Positions 7,482-15,311 of a stretch of DNA of 28,301 nucleotides are shown one piece after another (the first letter of the stretch is position 1; every line of letters begins with the position of its first letter). The notes beneath the pieces were generated by a model, which was not told the origin of the DNA, did no database searches, and was given only the letters and a program-made list of their open reading frames with translations. The translations under genes and the position numbers were made by a program. Source of the DNA: Legionellales bacterium (lineage in GTDB: Bacteria; Pseudomonadota; Gammaproteobacteria; Berkiellales; Berkiellaceae); the NCBI GenBank assembly GCA_023266435.1, contig JAHFQF010000005.1, positions 1 through 28,301 of the forward strand, given 5' to 3'.

Positions 7482-8655
7482 AAAAGGGTATTTCGGAGAA
7501 TACGGTGGCTGTTTTGCACCAGAGACCTTGATTGCTCCGCTTGCGGAGCTAGAGGAAGCCTATCAAACATTTAAAGATCATCCGATCTTTAAAGAGACAC
7601 TGCAACACTATTTGAGTGATTATGTGGGTAGACCTACGCCACTGTATTATGCATCCAGATTGACGGACTATCTGGGTGGAGCGCAGATCTATCTCAAACG
7701 AGAGGACCTCACGCATACTGGCGCACATAAAATTAACAATACAATCGGTCAGGGGTTATTGGCTAAATTCATGGGAAAAAAGCGCTTGATTGCAGAAACT
7801 GGCGCTGGACAGCATGGTGTAGCCACAGCAACGGTTGCCAGCTTACTGGGTATGGAGTGTGTGGTTTATATGGGTGCTGTAGACATGGAAAGGCAGCATT
7901 TGAACGTTGTGCGCATGCGAGTCTTGGGGGCAGAGGTACGTACAGTGACCTCCGGTTCACAGACTTTAAAAGATGCTACCTCTGAGGCGATGCGCAACTG
8001 GGTGTCGCAAGTGAAGGATACGTATTATGTGTTAGGATCGGCGCTGGGCCCGCACCCTTATCCCACGATCGTGAGAGATTTTCAACGGATTATTGGAGTA
8101 GAAGCCAGACGGCAATTGATAGAAAAAATTGGCAAATTACCGAATGAATTGGTTGCTTGTGTTGGTGGCGGGAGTAATGCTATTGGACTTTTCCATGCCT
8201 TTTTGGCAGATACCGGTGTACGCATGACAGGTGTAGAAGCTGGGGGAAATGGCACTGCATTAGGTCAGCATGCTGCAAGATTTTTCGGAGGTAGAGTGGG
8301 GGTTTTGCAAGGGACAAAAAGTTATCTCTTACAAGATGAGCAGGGACAAGTCGCTAAGACACACAGTATCTCCGCGGGATTAGATTATCCCAGTGTTGGG
8401 CCAGAGCATGCGCATTTACATGATATCAAGCGTGTGCAATACACGTATGCGACAGATGAGGAAGCACTTAAGGCTGCTTTTTTATTAGCAAAGTTAGAGG
8501 GTATCATTCCTGCCTTGGAAAGCGCACATGCCATTGCCTATGCTCTGCGCACAGCGCCTCAGTTACCTCGAGAAGAGATACTCTTGGTTGGGCTCTCCGG
8601 GAGAGGCGATAAAGACGTAGGTACTTTAAGCACTCATTTGGAGCAATATTCATGA
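7471..8655 (+). CDS. trpB: Tryptophan synthase beta subunit
   Basis: Condenses indole with L-serine to L-tryptophan with PLP. 394 residues, the standard length of TrpB1. Lys87 in THTGAHKINN is the PLP lysine at the same number as in E. coli. LKREDLTHTGAHK, ETGAGQHGVATA and CVGGGSNAIG (PLP phosphate loop) are all present, as is the KEGIIPALESAHA-like stretch near the end (here LEGIIPALESAHA). The gene overlaps trpF by 11 bases and trpA by 4 (ATGA). It works as an alpha2-beta2 complex with TrpA. Confidence 0.97.
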   Translation: MYLKKGYFGEYGGCFAPETLIAPLAELEEAYQTFKDHPIFKETLQHYLSDYVGRPTPLYYASRLTDYLGGAQIYLKREDLTHTGAHKINNTIGQGLLAKFMGKKRLIAETGAGQHGVATATVASLLGMECVVYMGAVDMERQHLNVVRMRVLGAEVRTVTSGSQTLKDATSEAMRNWVSQVKDTYYVLGSALGPHPYPTIVRDFQRIIGVEARRQLIEKIGKLPNELVACVGGGSNAIGLFHAFLADTGVRMTGVEAGGNGTALGQHAARFFGGRVGVLQGTKSYLLQDEQGQVAKTHSISAGLDYPSVGPEHAHLHDIKRVQYTYATDEEALKAAFLLAKLEGIIPALESAHAIAYALRTAPQLPREEILLVGLSGRGDKDVGTLSTHLEQYS

Positions 8656-9413
8656 TCAGCAACAAAGCATTCATCCCCTTCATCATGGCAGGACACCCCA
8701 CTCCAGAGGACACAGTACAAGCCATTTTAACCTTAGCAGCCTCTGGTGCAGATGCAATAGAGCTGGGAGTCCCTTTCTCTGATCCAGTCGCGGATGGTGT
8801 CATTAATCAACAAGCTGCTGAAGTGGCGCTCAAACAAGGCGTCACTTTGAAACAGGTATTGTCTATTGTCTCCGAAGTGCGTTTGCGACAATGCAGCGTG
8901 CCGATTATACTTTTTAGCTATTTAAATCCTATTTTATCGTTAGGTTATGAACAATTTGCATTACAAGCGAAAGAGGCAGGAGTTGATGGTGTATTGGTTG
9001 TTGATTTGCCACCTGAAGAAGGCGAGGAATTTTATGCATCTCTGAAAAAAGTGGGTTTAGATTTCATCTTATTAGTATCTCCAACGACCGATCCAAAGCG
9101 CTTCCCTTTATATAAGCAGTTACAGCCAAGCTTTTTATATTATATTTCTAGATTGTCTGTGACGGGAACGCAAACTGTGTTGCCATCTGATCTGGCGCGA
9201 CATTTAAAAAATCTACGTGAGTATTTTCCCGAGCCAAAAATCGCTGTGGGATTTGGCATCTCTAGCATAGAGCAGGCTACCTACGTTGCCAGCTTGGCTG
9301 ATGGCGTCATTGTTGGTAGCTTACTTGTGAAAACCCTGGCAGATCAGGGTGTCAGGGCATTAGGAGAATTGGCAACTCAACTGTCTCAAGCTATACATGC
9401 TCAGCGTCTTTAA
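8652..9413 (+). CDS. trpA: Tryptophan synthase alpha subunit
   Basis: Cleaves indole-glycerol phosphate and channels indole to TrpB. 253 residues, slightly short because the N-terminus lacks about 11 residues present in E. coli TrpA. The catalytic pair is Glu37 and Asp48 in ELGVPFSDPVADG. The phosphate-binding GFGISS and VIVGSLLV stretches lie near the C-terminus. Flexible loop 6 reads SRLSVTGTQT where the common form is SRAGVTG, a small deviation. It is the last gene of the operon; a T-rich tract (9428-9436) and the palindromic repeat follow and could end transcription. Confidence 0.95.
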   Translation: MISNKAFIPFIMAGHPTPEDTVQAILTLAASGADAIELGVPFSDPVADGVINQQAAEVALKQGVTLKQVLSIVSEVRLRQCSVPIILFSYLNPILSLGYEQFALQAKEAGVDGVLVVDLPPEEGEEFYASLKKVGLDFILLVSPTTDPKRFPLYKQLQPSFLYYISRLSVTGTQTVLPSDLARHLKNLREYFPEPKIAVGFGISSIEQATYVASLADGVIVGSLLVKTLADQGVRALGELATQLSQAIHAQRL

Positions 9414-9436
9414 ACAAGAGAAGCCATATTTTTTTT

Positions 9437-9531
9437 GCCAAGCCGAGGGTCTATTTTTCGACAGCGTTATCTATGGCTGCAAATGGCGCATCCTTGCGCC
9501 ATTTGGTCTCAAAATAGATCCTCGTCCTGCC
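9437..9531. repeat. 95-bp palindromic dispersed repeat, copy 2
   Basis: Outer arms 9437-9457 and 9511-9531 pair at 17 of 21 positions, and the inner stem AAATGGCGCA (9481-9490) pairs perfectly with TGCGCCATTT (9495-9504) around TCCT. Same length and core as copy 1. It lies between two converging genes, trpA and the TPP-controlled gene, and is preceded by a T tract, so it may also act as a two-way terminator. Confidence 0.87.
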
Positions 9532-9585
9532 TAGATGCATGCTAATCTTGCCTGACACAAAAGCTCGGGATTGGATTATGTTAGA

Positions 9586-10059
9586 TTATAACTGTAATTG
9601 ACAGGCTAGTATGTGGCGTCGAGCAGCATCATGTGACTCTACCGCTGCCCACGCATCTCGTGCTCTTGCCTTACTTTGACAATGTCTTTCCCACATGCCC
9701 AAGGTGAAACGCCTCCGGCCTTCAAACCCTTGTGGCGGCTCGTAACTCACTTTTTGAGAAATTTGATACCATAAGCCTTCGGGCTCTCGGATTTTTTGAT
9801 CAAATAAAGTCTTAAAAATCAAATTAAACAATTGAATGACGTTGCTTTTTCCTGGATCAATCTCTTGAAAATCAATACTGACTGGTTTGTGATTTTCAAT
9901 GTATTGATTTGCTTTAAGCATTTGTAGAAACTCTTCCCAGGATTGAGGAGTAGCATTGGGATCAAGGTAGATTTGCCAATGATAGCTCGGCTCATGACTA
10001 TGGTCTTGGTCTGAAAAATGAAAAAAAGGGGTAGTTTGAATATTCAAAGTATATGACAT
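9586..10059 (-). CDS. Protein of unknown function under TPP riboswitch control
   Basis: A 157-residue protein I do not recognise. The start is the ATG at 10059 (MSYTLNIQ), placed 6 bases after AGGAAG; the frame is open further upstream, but that part is the riboswitch. There is no signal peptide or membrane segment, so it is probably cytoplasmic. It is rich in aromatic residues and His in the first third (TTPFFHFSDQDHSHEPSYHW) and ends in a basic, Ala/Arg-rich helix-prone region (about 115-150). It resembles none of the thiamine enzymes (ThiC, ThiD, ThiE, ThiG, ThiM, TenA) or thiamine transporters. It stands alone, convergent with trpA and divergent from the photolyase. The riboswitch predicts that it is made when thiamine pyrophosphate is low, so a role in thiamine acquisition, salvage or sparing is the main hypothesis. 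Confidence 0.75.
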   Translation of the reverse strand: MSYTLNIQTTPFFHFSDQDHSHEPSYHWQIYLDPNATPQSWEEFLQMLKANQYIENHKPVSIDFQEIDPGKSNVIQLFNLIFKTLFDQKIREPEGLWYQISQKVSYEPPQGFEGRRRFTLGMWERHCQSKARARDAWAAVESHDAARRHILACQLQL

Positions 10060-10061
10060 GT

Positions 10062-10150
10062 TAAAACTTCCTACGCTAATATGATTTAGATCAGGTTCAA
10101 AGGGTTTGGCGCTGGCCATCTCAGCCCTAATGGGCACCCCTGCTTTACGA
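10062..10150 (-). promoter_or_regulatory. TPP riboswitch (THI element)
   Basis: On the minus strand the conserved blocks appear in order: GGGGTGCC (10140-10133), GGCTGAGA (10126-10119), GAACCTGATC (10098-10089) and AGCGTAGGA (10077-10069). They match the aptamer of E. coli thiM closely. The stem that in thiM is CTGG/CCAG is here CTAA/TTAG, a compensatory change that supports a folded RNA. The final AGGAAG doubles as the ribosome binding site of the gene at 10059, so TPP binding would most simply hide the start of translation. Confidence 0.93.
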
Positions 10151-10155
10151 GGCAC

Positions 10156-10183
10156 ATGTTACCGGATTAAATGGACTTGTCAA
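10156..10183 (-). promoter_or_regulatory. Promoter of the TPP riboswitch transcript
   Basis: On the minus strand TTGACA (10183-10178) and TAACAT (10161-10156) are separated by 16 bases. The predicted transcript start near 10149 coincides with the first base-paired part of the aptamer, which supports both calls. Confidence 0.6.
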
Positions 10184-10272
10184 ATTTTTGTGAATTTCAA
10201 AATAACTAGACGACAACAGATGATTTTTGATTTAAAGTAAGTACACTATTTCACCTTAGGACGTAACTCTGA

Positions 10273-11718
10273 ATGCAAAACAAAGTCACTATTTTCTGGT
10301 TCCGGCAAGATTTAAGAATCTCAGATAATCCGGGTCTTTTTGAAGCAGCCAAACAGGGCATGGTGATACCTGTCTATATTTTAAATGAAAAATTTAATCA
10401 TGCCTTGCACGTGGACAATGCTAGCCAATGTTGGCTACAGATATCTTTGCAGAAGCTGAATGAATCCTTAGGACACAAACTCAATGTGTATGCTGGTAAT
10501 CCTAAACAGGTACTTTTAGAGATCATTAAAAATAATCAGGCACACGCGGTATATTGGAATCGATGTTATGAGCCTTCGCGCATCAAAGAAGATGCTGATA
10601 TCAAAAAACTCTTAAAAGAAATGCAAGTTGAGTGTAAAAGCTTTAATGGGAGTTTGTTGAGGGAACCCTGGGATATCCTTAAGTCAGATGGATTGCCTTA
10701 CAAAGTCTATACGCCTTTTTGTAAAAAAGGTTATTTGCAGCATGAGCCCCCAAGACATCCCATACCCGCACCTGCTAAATTGACGCTCATGAAAGCCAGT
10801 CCAAGCTCTTTGACTTTAGCAAACATGAATTTGATGACAGAAAAAATCTGGTGTGAAAAAATAAAAAAAACCTGGGATATTGGTGAATTGGCTGCACAAA
10901 AAAAGCTGGATGATTTTTTAGAAAATGGACTGTTAGATTATAAAGAGTATAGAAATTATCCTGGCAAAAAAAATGTCTCTAGGTTGTCGGCACATCTGCA
11001 TTTTGGTGAGATATCACCGAATCAAATGTGGCATAGTGCACAGGCCAAAGGCTTGAGTGAGTCTTGGTTAAGAGACTTAGACTGTTTCTTCAGTGAGTTG
11101 GTTTGGCGAGAATTTGCTTATTATTTGCTGTATCATTTCCCGGACTTTCCTGAAAAAAATTTCCAAGAGAAATTTGATCGGTTTCCTTGGGAGTGTAGTC
11201 ACACATTGTTAAATGCTTGGAAAAAAGGTAAAACAGGATACCCCATTGTCGATGCTGGTATGCGTGAGCTCTGGCAAACGGGTTATATGCACAACCGAGT
11301 GCGTATGGTCGTTGCTTCTTTTTTAGTCAAAAATTTGCTGCAGCATTGGCATCATGGGGCAGCTTGGTTTTCGCACTGTCTAGTAGATGCTGATCTAGCA
11401 AGTAATAGTATAAGTTGGCAATGGGTTGCCGGGTCAGGTGTCGATGCTGCACCTTACTTTAGGATTTTTAATCCTACTACACAGGGAGAAACCTTTGATC
11501 CCGAGGGGAAATATACCCGTCAATTTGTGCCGGAATTGAGTGGCATGCCCGATAAATTTTTATTTAAACCGTGGGATGCCCCTGAAAAAGTGCTAAATTC
11601 AGCCGGTGTTATATTGGGAAGCACGTATCCTAAGCCAATCGTGGATCTGAAAATCACAAGAGAGCGGGCATTAAAAGCATATAAAATGATCTCTAATCAA
11701 GAAACTGGAACAATTTAA
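10273..11718 (+). CDS. phrB: Deoxyribodipyrimidine photolyase (cryptochrome/photolyase family)
   Basis: A 481-residue flavoprotein that repairs UV pyrimidine dimers using light. The N-terminal antenna domain begins with IFWFRQDLRISDNPGL, typical of the family (about 1-130). The C-terminal FAD domain shows SRLSAHLHFGEISP, ELVWREFAYYLLYHFP, NRVRMVVASFLVKNLL and DADLASNSISWQWVAGSG followed by DAAPYFRIFNP. The order and length fit class I CPD photolyases. AGGA lies 11 bases before the ATG, a rather long spacing. It is transcribed divergently from the TPP-controlled gene and is followed by an acetyltransferase gene after about 40 bases. A DASH-type or 6-4 enzyme is less likely but not excluded. 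Confidence 0.92.
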   Translation: MQNKVTIFWFRQDLRISDNPGLFEAAKQGMVIPVYILNEKFNHALHVDNASQCWLQISLQKLNESLGHKLNVYAGNPKQVLLEIIKNNQAHAVYWNRCYEPSRIKEDADIKKLLKEMQVECKSFNGSLLREPWDILKSDGLPYKVYTPFCKKGYLQHEPPRHPIPAPAKLTLMKASPSSLTLANMNLMTEKIWCEKIKKTWDIGELAAQKKLDDFLENGLLDYKEYRNYPGKKNVSRLSAHLHFGEISPNQMWHSAQAKGLSESWLRDLDCFFSELVWREFAYYLLYHFPDFPEKNFQEKFDRFPWECSHTLLNAWKKGKTGYPIVDAGMRELWQTGYMHNRVRMVVASFLVKNLLQHWHHGAAWFSHCLVDADLASNSISWQWVAGSGVDAAPYFRIFNPTTQGETFDPEGKYTRQFVPELSGMPDKFLFKPWDAPEKVLNSAGVILGSTYPKPIVDLKITRERALKAYKMISNQETGTI

Positions 11719-11759
11719 ACGCAGAGCTATTTTTTCAAAGCGACATTAGGGAGATTTTT

Positions 11760-12305
11760 ATGCAAATTATTGAAACAGAGAGGTTGATTTTACGTACTTG
11801 GGTGGAGAGTGATGCGGAAGCTTACTTTCATATTAATCAAGATCCCAAAGTGTATGAGTTTTTATTGGGGCCGTTGAGCATGCAACAAGTACAGGATTTC
11901 ATTCAAAAGTGTAATCAAGAATTTAAAGCGCAACGTTTTTGCCTGTTTGCAGTAGAAACCAAAGATACGCACACCATGATTGGGTTTATTGGGCTCTCTG
12001 AGCCTAACTTTGAGTCGAGTTTCACGCCTTGTGTAGAAGTAGGTTGGCGTTTAGGTTCGGAACATTGGGGTAAAGGTTATGCCACCGAAGGGGCGAAAGC
12101 TGTATTGGCATATGGATTTCATCAGATAGGTCTGAATGAAATTGTTTCTTTTACAGCAACTGTCAACATGCGCTCTAGGCGCGTGATGGAAAAAATCGGT
12201 ATGAAAAGAGAACCGAAAGAGGATTTTTTACACCCGAAATTAGCGGCCGATCACCCCATTTCTCAGCATGTATTATATCGCATTCAACGCAAAGACTTTA
12301 CCTAA
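11760..12305 (+). CDS. GNAT N-acetyltransferase, RimJ/RimL type
   Basis: A 181-residue acetyltransferase of the Acetyltransf_3 (RimJ/RimL) group, which acetylate protein N-termini or small amines with acetyl-CoA. It starts with IETERLILRTWVESDAEAYF, the usual opening strand and helix, and carries the acetyl-CoA motif around WRLGSEHWGKGYATEGAKAV (about 97-117), then VNMRSRRVMEKIGM near residue 145. GGGAG precedes the start. Its stop overlaps by 4 bases that of the next gene on the other strand, so the two converge end to end. Substrate unknown. Confidence 0.88.
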   Translation: MQIIETERLILRTWVESDAEAYFHINQDPKVYEFLLGPLSMQQVQDFIQKCNQEFKAQRFCLFAVETKDTHTMIGFIGLSEPNFESSFTPCVEVGWRLGSEHWGKGYATEGAKAVLAYGFHQIGLNEIVSFTATVNMRSRRVMEKIGMKREPKEDFLHPKLAADHPISQHVLYRIQRKDFT

Positions 12306-12862
12306 ACTTCGATCGTGGGAGCGTATAACATCCAGGTAATTGATCCGTTATCAACAAGTCGCACTGTTTTAAATCCAGCTTTTTCGTAAGCACGAATAGC
12401 ATTGGTATTGGCTGTGTCTGGGTCTACAAATACAGCATCAAACGTTGGAAAAACATACTCTGTTAAAAATGCGATTAAAGCGTTAGGTCCGATGCCTTTG
12501 CCTAAATAATCCGGATCTCCAATATACCAATCAATGGCAGCACAGTTGTGAGGTAATAGACAGAGGTCTTGTGCTGGTTCGCGTGGAAAATCCTGTGCAT
12601 TATAAAATTGGATATAACCGATGGGTTTTTCATCTGCATAGATGATATGCGCATGTATTGGTCCGGTTAGACGAGCTTTGCTCGCATTGGTAGCAAGTGT
12701 TTTATATCCTTGCACATAGCTGTCATATTTTTGGTGAATGCATTCAATGCTCCATAGCTTTTCTGTGTCCCACCATTTTTTTACATGGGGCGTTTCAAGC
12801 CATTTCATAAGTAATGGAAAATGATGGGTAGTCAGCTTTTGAAAGGTGATATGGATGGTCAT
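12302..12862 (-). CDS. GNAT acetyltransferase, aminoglycoside 6'-N-acetyltransferase-like
   Basis: 186 residues from the ATG at 12862, which overlaps the mutM stop as ATGA; the open frame extends a further 10 codons upstream inside mutM but the coupled start is preferred. The protein reads like the AAC(6')-I group: ITFQKLTTHHFPLLMKWLETPHVKKWW at the N-terminus region, IDWYIGDPDYLGKGIGPNALIAF for acetyl-CoA binding (about 128-150) and DPDTANTNAIRAYEKAGF near 168. Such enzymes acetylate aminoglycosides or unknown amines, and many chromosomal members give no resistance. It forms a two-gene operon with mutM. Confidence 0.82.
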   Translation of the reverse strand: MTIHITFQKLTTHHFPLLMKWLETPHVKKWWDTEKLWSIECIHQKYDSYVQGYKTLATNASKARLTGPIHAHIIYADEKPIGYIQFYNAQDFPREPAQDLCLLPHNCAAIDWYIGDPDYLGKGIGPNALIAFLTEYVFPTFDAVFVDPDTANTNAIRAYEKAGFKTVRLVDNGSITWMLYAPTIEV

Positions 12863-13698
12863 GATTTCGGTGGCTTTTGACATTGCAAACACACATGGCT
12901 AGAGCGTTGAGAAACAATGAGTCGCTCAATCACACTGCCACACCGTGGACAAGGTAGGCCTGTTTTACGAAATACTTGGAGCGCTTCTTGATTTTCACCG
13001 CGACGTTTCCCTACGCTATAGTAGTTCAGTGCAGTTTTTCCTAAAGTTGTGCCTGAGTTACGAATGCCTTTTTTTAAGACATCAATGATCGCTTTATGTA
13101 GGCACGCTATACTTTGGTCATTTAATTGGTTAGATGCTGTGACCGGATGGATCTGCGCCTGCCAGAGTGCCTCATCCACATAGATATTCCCCAATCCTGA
13201 CACAGTGGTTTGATCTAGCAGCAGTGGTTTGATCTGTCGCTTAGAGTGGCTTAATTTCTGCGCTAATACGTTGGGTGTGAAAGCAGTTGATAAAGGCTCC
13301 GGTCCCAGCGTGCTAAATTGAGGTGGTTCGTTTTCATAAAAGTACCACCGTCCAAATTTACGGATGTCTGTAAAACGTAACTCACGTCCATCACTCAATG
13401 TTGAGCGGATTCTGACATGTGCATCTAGAGGACTATCTTTTGAAAATAGATCAAGCCGCCCTGTCATCCGTAAGTGCACTAACAGCCAACCAGTAGGTGC
13501 AAGCTCAAAAACAATGAACTTTGCACGTCTTGAAATAGCTTGAATCTGGCGGTTTTTGATTTGTTGATCAAAGACTTGAGGCGAAGAGGTCTCGATGGTT
13601 TTTGGCCAAAACGCTTGGGCAGATTGAAAGTGTAAACCTTCAATACCACTTTTACGCAAATCTTGGACGACGGTCTCAACCTCAGGCAATTCAGGCAT
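12859..13698 (-). CDS. mutM: Formamidopyrimidine-DNA glycosylase (Fpg)
   Basis: Removes oxidised purines such as 8-oxoguanine and cuts the resulting abasic site. 279 residues from the ATG at 13698, chosen because the mature enzyme must begin PELPEVE with Pro as catalytic nucleophile and Glu next to it; an ATG 9 bases upstream would bury that proline. The helix-two-turn-helix region contains GLGNIYVDEALWQAQIHP, and the C-terminal zinc finger is CPRC...CLQC. The ribosome site GAGGG lies inside a perfect small hairpin. The gene is coupled to a downstream AAC-like acetyltransferase and diverges from the CatB-like gene. Confidence 0.96.
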   Translation of the reverse strand: MPELPEVETVVQDLRKSGIEGLHFQSAQAFWPKTIETSSPQVFDQQIKNRQIQAISRRAKFIVFELAPTGWLLVHLRMTGRLDLFSKDSPLDAHVRIRSTLSDGRELRFTDIRKFGRWYFYENEPPQFSTLGPEPLSTAFTPNVLAQKLSHSKRQIKPLLLDQTTVSGLGNIYVDEALWQAQIHPVTASNQLNDQSIACLHKAIIDVLKKGIRNSGTTLGKTALNYYSVGKRRGENQEALQVFRKTGLPCPRCGSVIERLIVSQRSSHVCLQCQKPPKS

Positions 13699-13706
13699 GG
13701 TTAGCA

Positions 13707-13721
13707 TCCCTCAATGAGGGA
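13707..13721 (-). promoter_or_regulatory. Hairpin covering the mutM ribosome binding site
   Basis: TCCCTC (13707-13712) and GAGGGA (13716-13721) form a perfect inverted repeat with a 3-base loop. On the minus strand the second arm as transcribed is next to the mutM start and supplies the GAGGG Shine-Dalgarno, so folding would hide it and lower translation. Regulation is inferred from the sequence only. Confidence 0.5.
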
Positions 13722-13802
13722 AATATACTTGCATAAAATAACAGTATATGTCAACATGCTTGGCCAAAATTTATAATGGCTTAATCAACACAAGGAGCAG
13801 AT

Positions 13803-14435
13803 ATGGTAGATATAGGACATCCAGATCCAAACAGTTTGTATCCCATACCCGGTGTAACGCGAACCTGTTTTTTAAAAAATATCATTACAAATCCCAGAAT
13901 TATAGTAGGAGACTATACCTATTACGATGATCCTGACGATGTGCGTAATTTTGAAAAAAACGTATTGTACTCTTTCGAATTCATGGGTGATAAGCTAATC
14001 ATTGGGAAATTTTGCCAAATTGCGACGGGTGTGCGTTTTATTATGAATGGCGCCAACCATGCCTTGACAGGTGTCTCTGCCTATCCTTTCAAAGTGATGG
14101 GGAAATCTTGGGGGCAGGCACCCTTAAATGTGCAAAGTAAAGGTGATACAGTCATAGGTAATGATGTTTGGATTGGTAACTCTGCTACTTTTATGCAAGG
14201 TATCAAAGTAGGGCATGGTGCCATTATTGGTAGCAATGCATTGGTCACTAAAGATGTTGAGCCCTATGCTATTGTTGGCGGAAACCCAGCCAAACTTATC
14301 CGCAAAAGATTTGATGATCAGACTATTGAGTTTTTGTTACAGTTAGCATGGTGGGATTGGCCCATGGACAAGATTGTTAAAAACTTAGATGCACTTGTGA
14401 ATGGAAATCTGGCAGCGTTAAAAGCAACCAATTAA
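13803..14435 (+). CDS. Xenobiotic acyltransferase of the CatB/Vat type
   Basis: A 210-residue left-handed beta-helix acetyltransferase. The family includes type B chloramphenicol and streptogramin A acetyltransferases, trimers that use acetyl-CoA. The catalytic His is His86 in MNGANHALTGVSAYPF, hexapeptide repeats include VIGNDVWIGNSATFMQGIKV and GHGAIIGSNALVTKDVEPY, and the end has GGNPAKLIRKRFDDQTI and WWDWP, all typical. AGGAG lies before the start and TATAAT at 13772-13777 may be its -10 element. It is followed after 13 bases by an effector-binding-domain gene. Whether it acts on an antibiotic is not visible from sequence. Confidence 0.88.
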   Translation: MVDIGHPDPNSLYPIPGVTRTCFLKNIITNPRIIVGDYTYYDDPDDVRNFEKNVLYSFEFMGDKLIIGKFCQIATGVRFIMNGANHALTGVSAYPFKVMGKSWGQAPLNVQSKGDTVIGNDVWIGNSATFMQGIKVGHGAIIGSNALVTKDVEPYAIVGGNPAKLIRKRFDDQTIEFLLQLAWWDWPMDKIVKNLDALVNGNLAALKATN

Positions 14436-14448
14436 GTGAGTTAATTTA

Positions 14449-14940
14449 ATGAAAAAATCAGTAGTCACGTTACCAGAAATGTATCTTGCAGGGGTCACCG
14501 TGAGAACTAGCAATGCTTCTGAAATGGATCACGCAACAGCTCAGATTGGCGCAACGGTTCAAAAATATTTTCAAGGTGGTATGGCCGAGCAAATCGTGCA
14601 ACGTAAAAAACCAGGTACGACCTATAGTGTTTATACTGAGTATGAGAGTGATGTAACTGGCGCCTATACCTATTTCATTGGTGAAGAAATAGAAGTTTTA
14701 GATACTCTGCCCGATGGGTTCGTACACTTAACTATTCCTGCACAGAAGTATGTGAAATTTACGAATGGACCAGGACCAATGCCAGACGTTTGTATCCAAG
14801 CTTGGCAACAGATTTGGCAGATGGATGCAGCAACGCTTGGTGGAGAGCGGTGTTATCAAGCAGATTTTGAAGTGTATGATGAGCGAGCACACGATCCTGC
14901 GCAAGTAGAGCTGGATTTATATATTGGTGTAAAAGTATAA
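14449..14940 (+). CDS. GyrI-like / AraC effector-binding domain protein
   Basis: A 163-residue stand-alone small-molecule binding domain of the GyrI-like (SOUL/AraE_bind) superfamily, close in layout to integron cassette protein Cass2. Seen: an opening strand VVTLPEMYLAGVTVRTSN, the middle YSVYTEYESDVTGAYTYFIGEE, and GFVHLTIPAQKYVKFTNGPG, then QIWQMD and the closing FEVYDE. There is no DNA-binding domain, so it would bind a ligand, drug or protein rather than act as a regulator by itself. It sits directly behind the CatB-like gene, which suggests a shared role in dealing with cationic or xenobiotic compounds. Confidence 0.82.
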   Translation: MKKSVVTLPEMYLAGVTVRTSNASEMDHATAQIGATVQKYFQGGMAEQIVQRKKPGTTYSVYTEYESDVTGAYTYFIGEEIEVLDTLPDGFVHLTIPAQKYVKFTNGPGPMPDVCIQAWQQIWQMDAATLGGERCYQADFEVYDERAHDPAQVELDLYIGVKV

Positions 14941-14972
14941 GCAAGGCTTAATTAAAATCCGCGAGGCCAACC

Positions 14973-15311
14973 ATGACCACCATTACTTGGGAAGAATTTG
15001 AGCGTGTTGATTTGCGCTCAGGCACTGTTGTGAAAGTGGAGGAGTTCCCTAAAGCGAAGAAGCCAGCCTATAAAATCTGGGCTGATTTTGGACCTGAAAT
15101 GGGTATCTTGCAAACCTCTGCGCAAGTGACGGTGCATTACACACCGGAATCTTTGATAGGTCGTCAAATAGTAGGCTGTGTTAATCTTGGTGAGAAAAAC
15201 ATTGCAGGATTTAAATCACAGTTTCTCCTAGTTGGTTTTTCTGATCCAAATGGAGGTATCTGTTTAACAACAGTAAATCCTACTGTACCCAATGGGCAAA
15301 AGATGCATTAA
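14973..15311 (+). CDS. csaA: tRNA-binding domain protein CsaA
   Basis: A 112-residue stand-alone tRNA-binding (OB-fold, EMAP/Trbp111-like) protein described as an export-related chaperone in Bacillus. It starts TITWEEFERVDLRSGTVVKVEEFPKAKKPAYK, and continues with GILQTSAQVTVHY, QIVGCVNLGEKNIAGFKSQ and LVGFSDPNG, a near-complete set of the family pattern. GAGG precedes the ATG. It lies 32 bases after the GyrI-like gene on the same strand. Small homodimer expected in the cytoplasm. Confidence 0.93.
   Translation: MTTITWEEFERVDLRSGTVVKVEEFPKAKKPAYKIWADFGPEMGILQTSAQVTVHYTPESLIGRQIVGCVNLGEKNIAGFKSQFLLVGFSDPNGGICLTTVNPTVPNGQKMH

Noticed and set aside
10060..10155. N-terminal extension of the TPP-controlled protein
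   Set aside because: The extra codons are the TPP riboswitch itself; the real start at 10059 follows AGGAAG.
12863..12892. N-terminal extension of the AAC-like acetyltransferase
   Set aside because: It lies inside mutM; the ATGA-coupled start at 12862 is typical for an operon.
13748..13930. 60-codon open frame at the start of the CatB-like gene
   Set aside because: It overlaps the real gene in another frame and has no ribosome site or domain.
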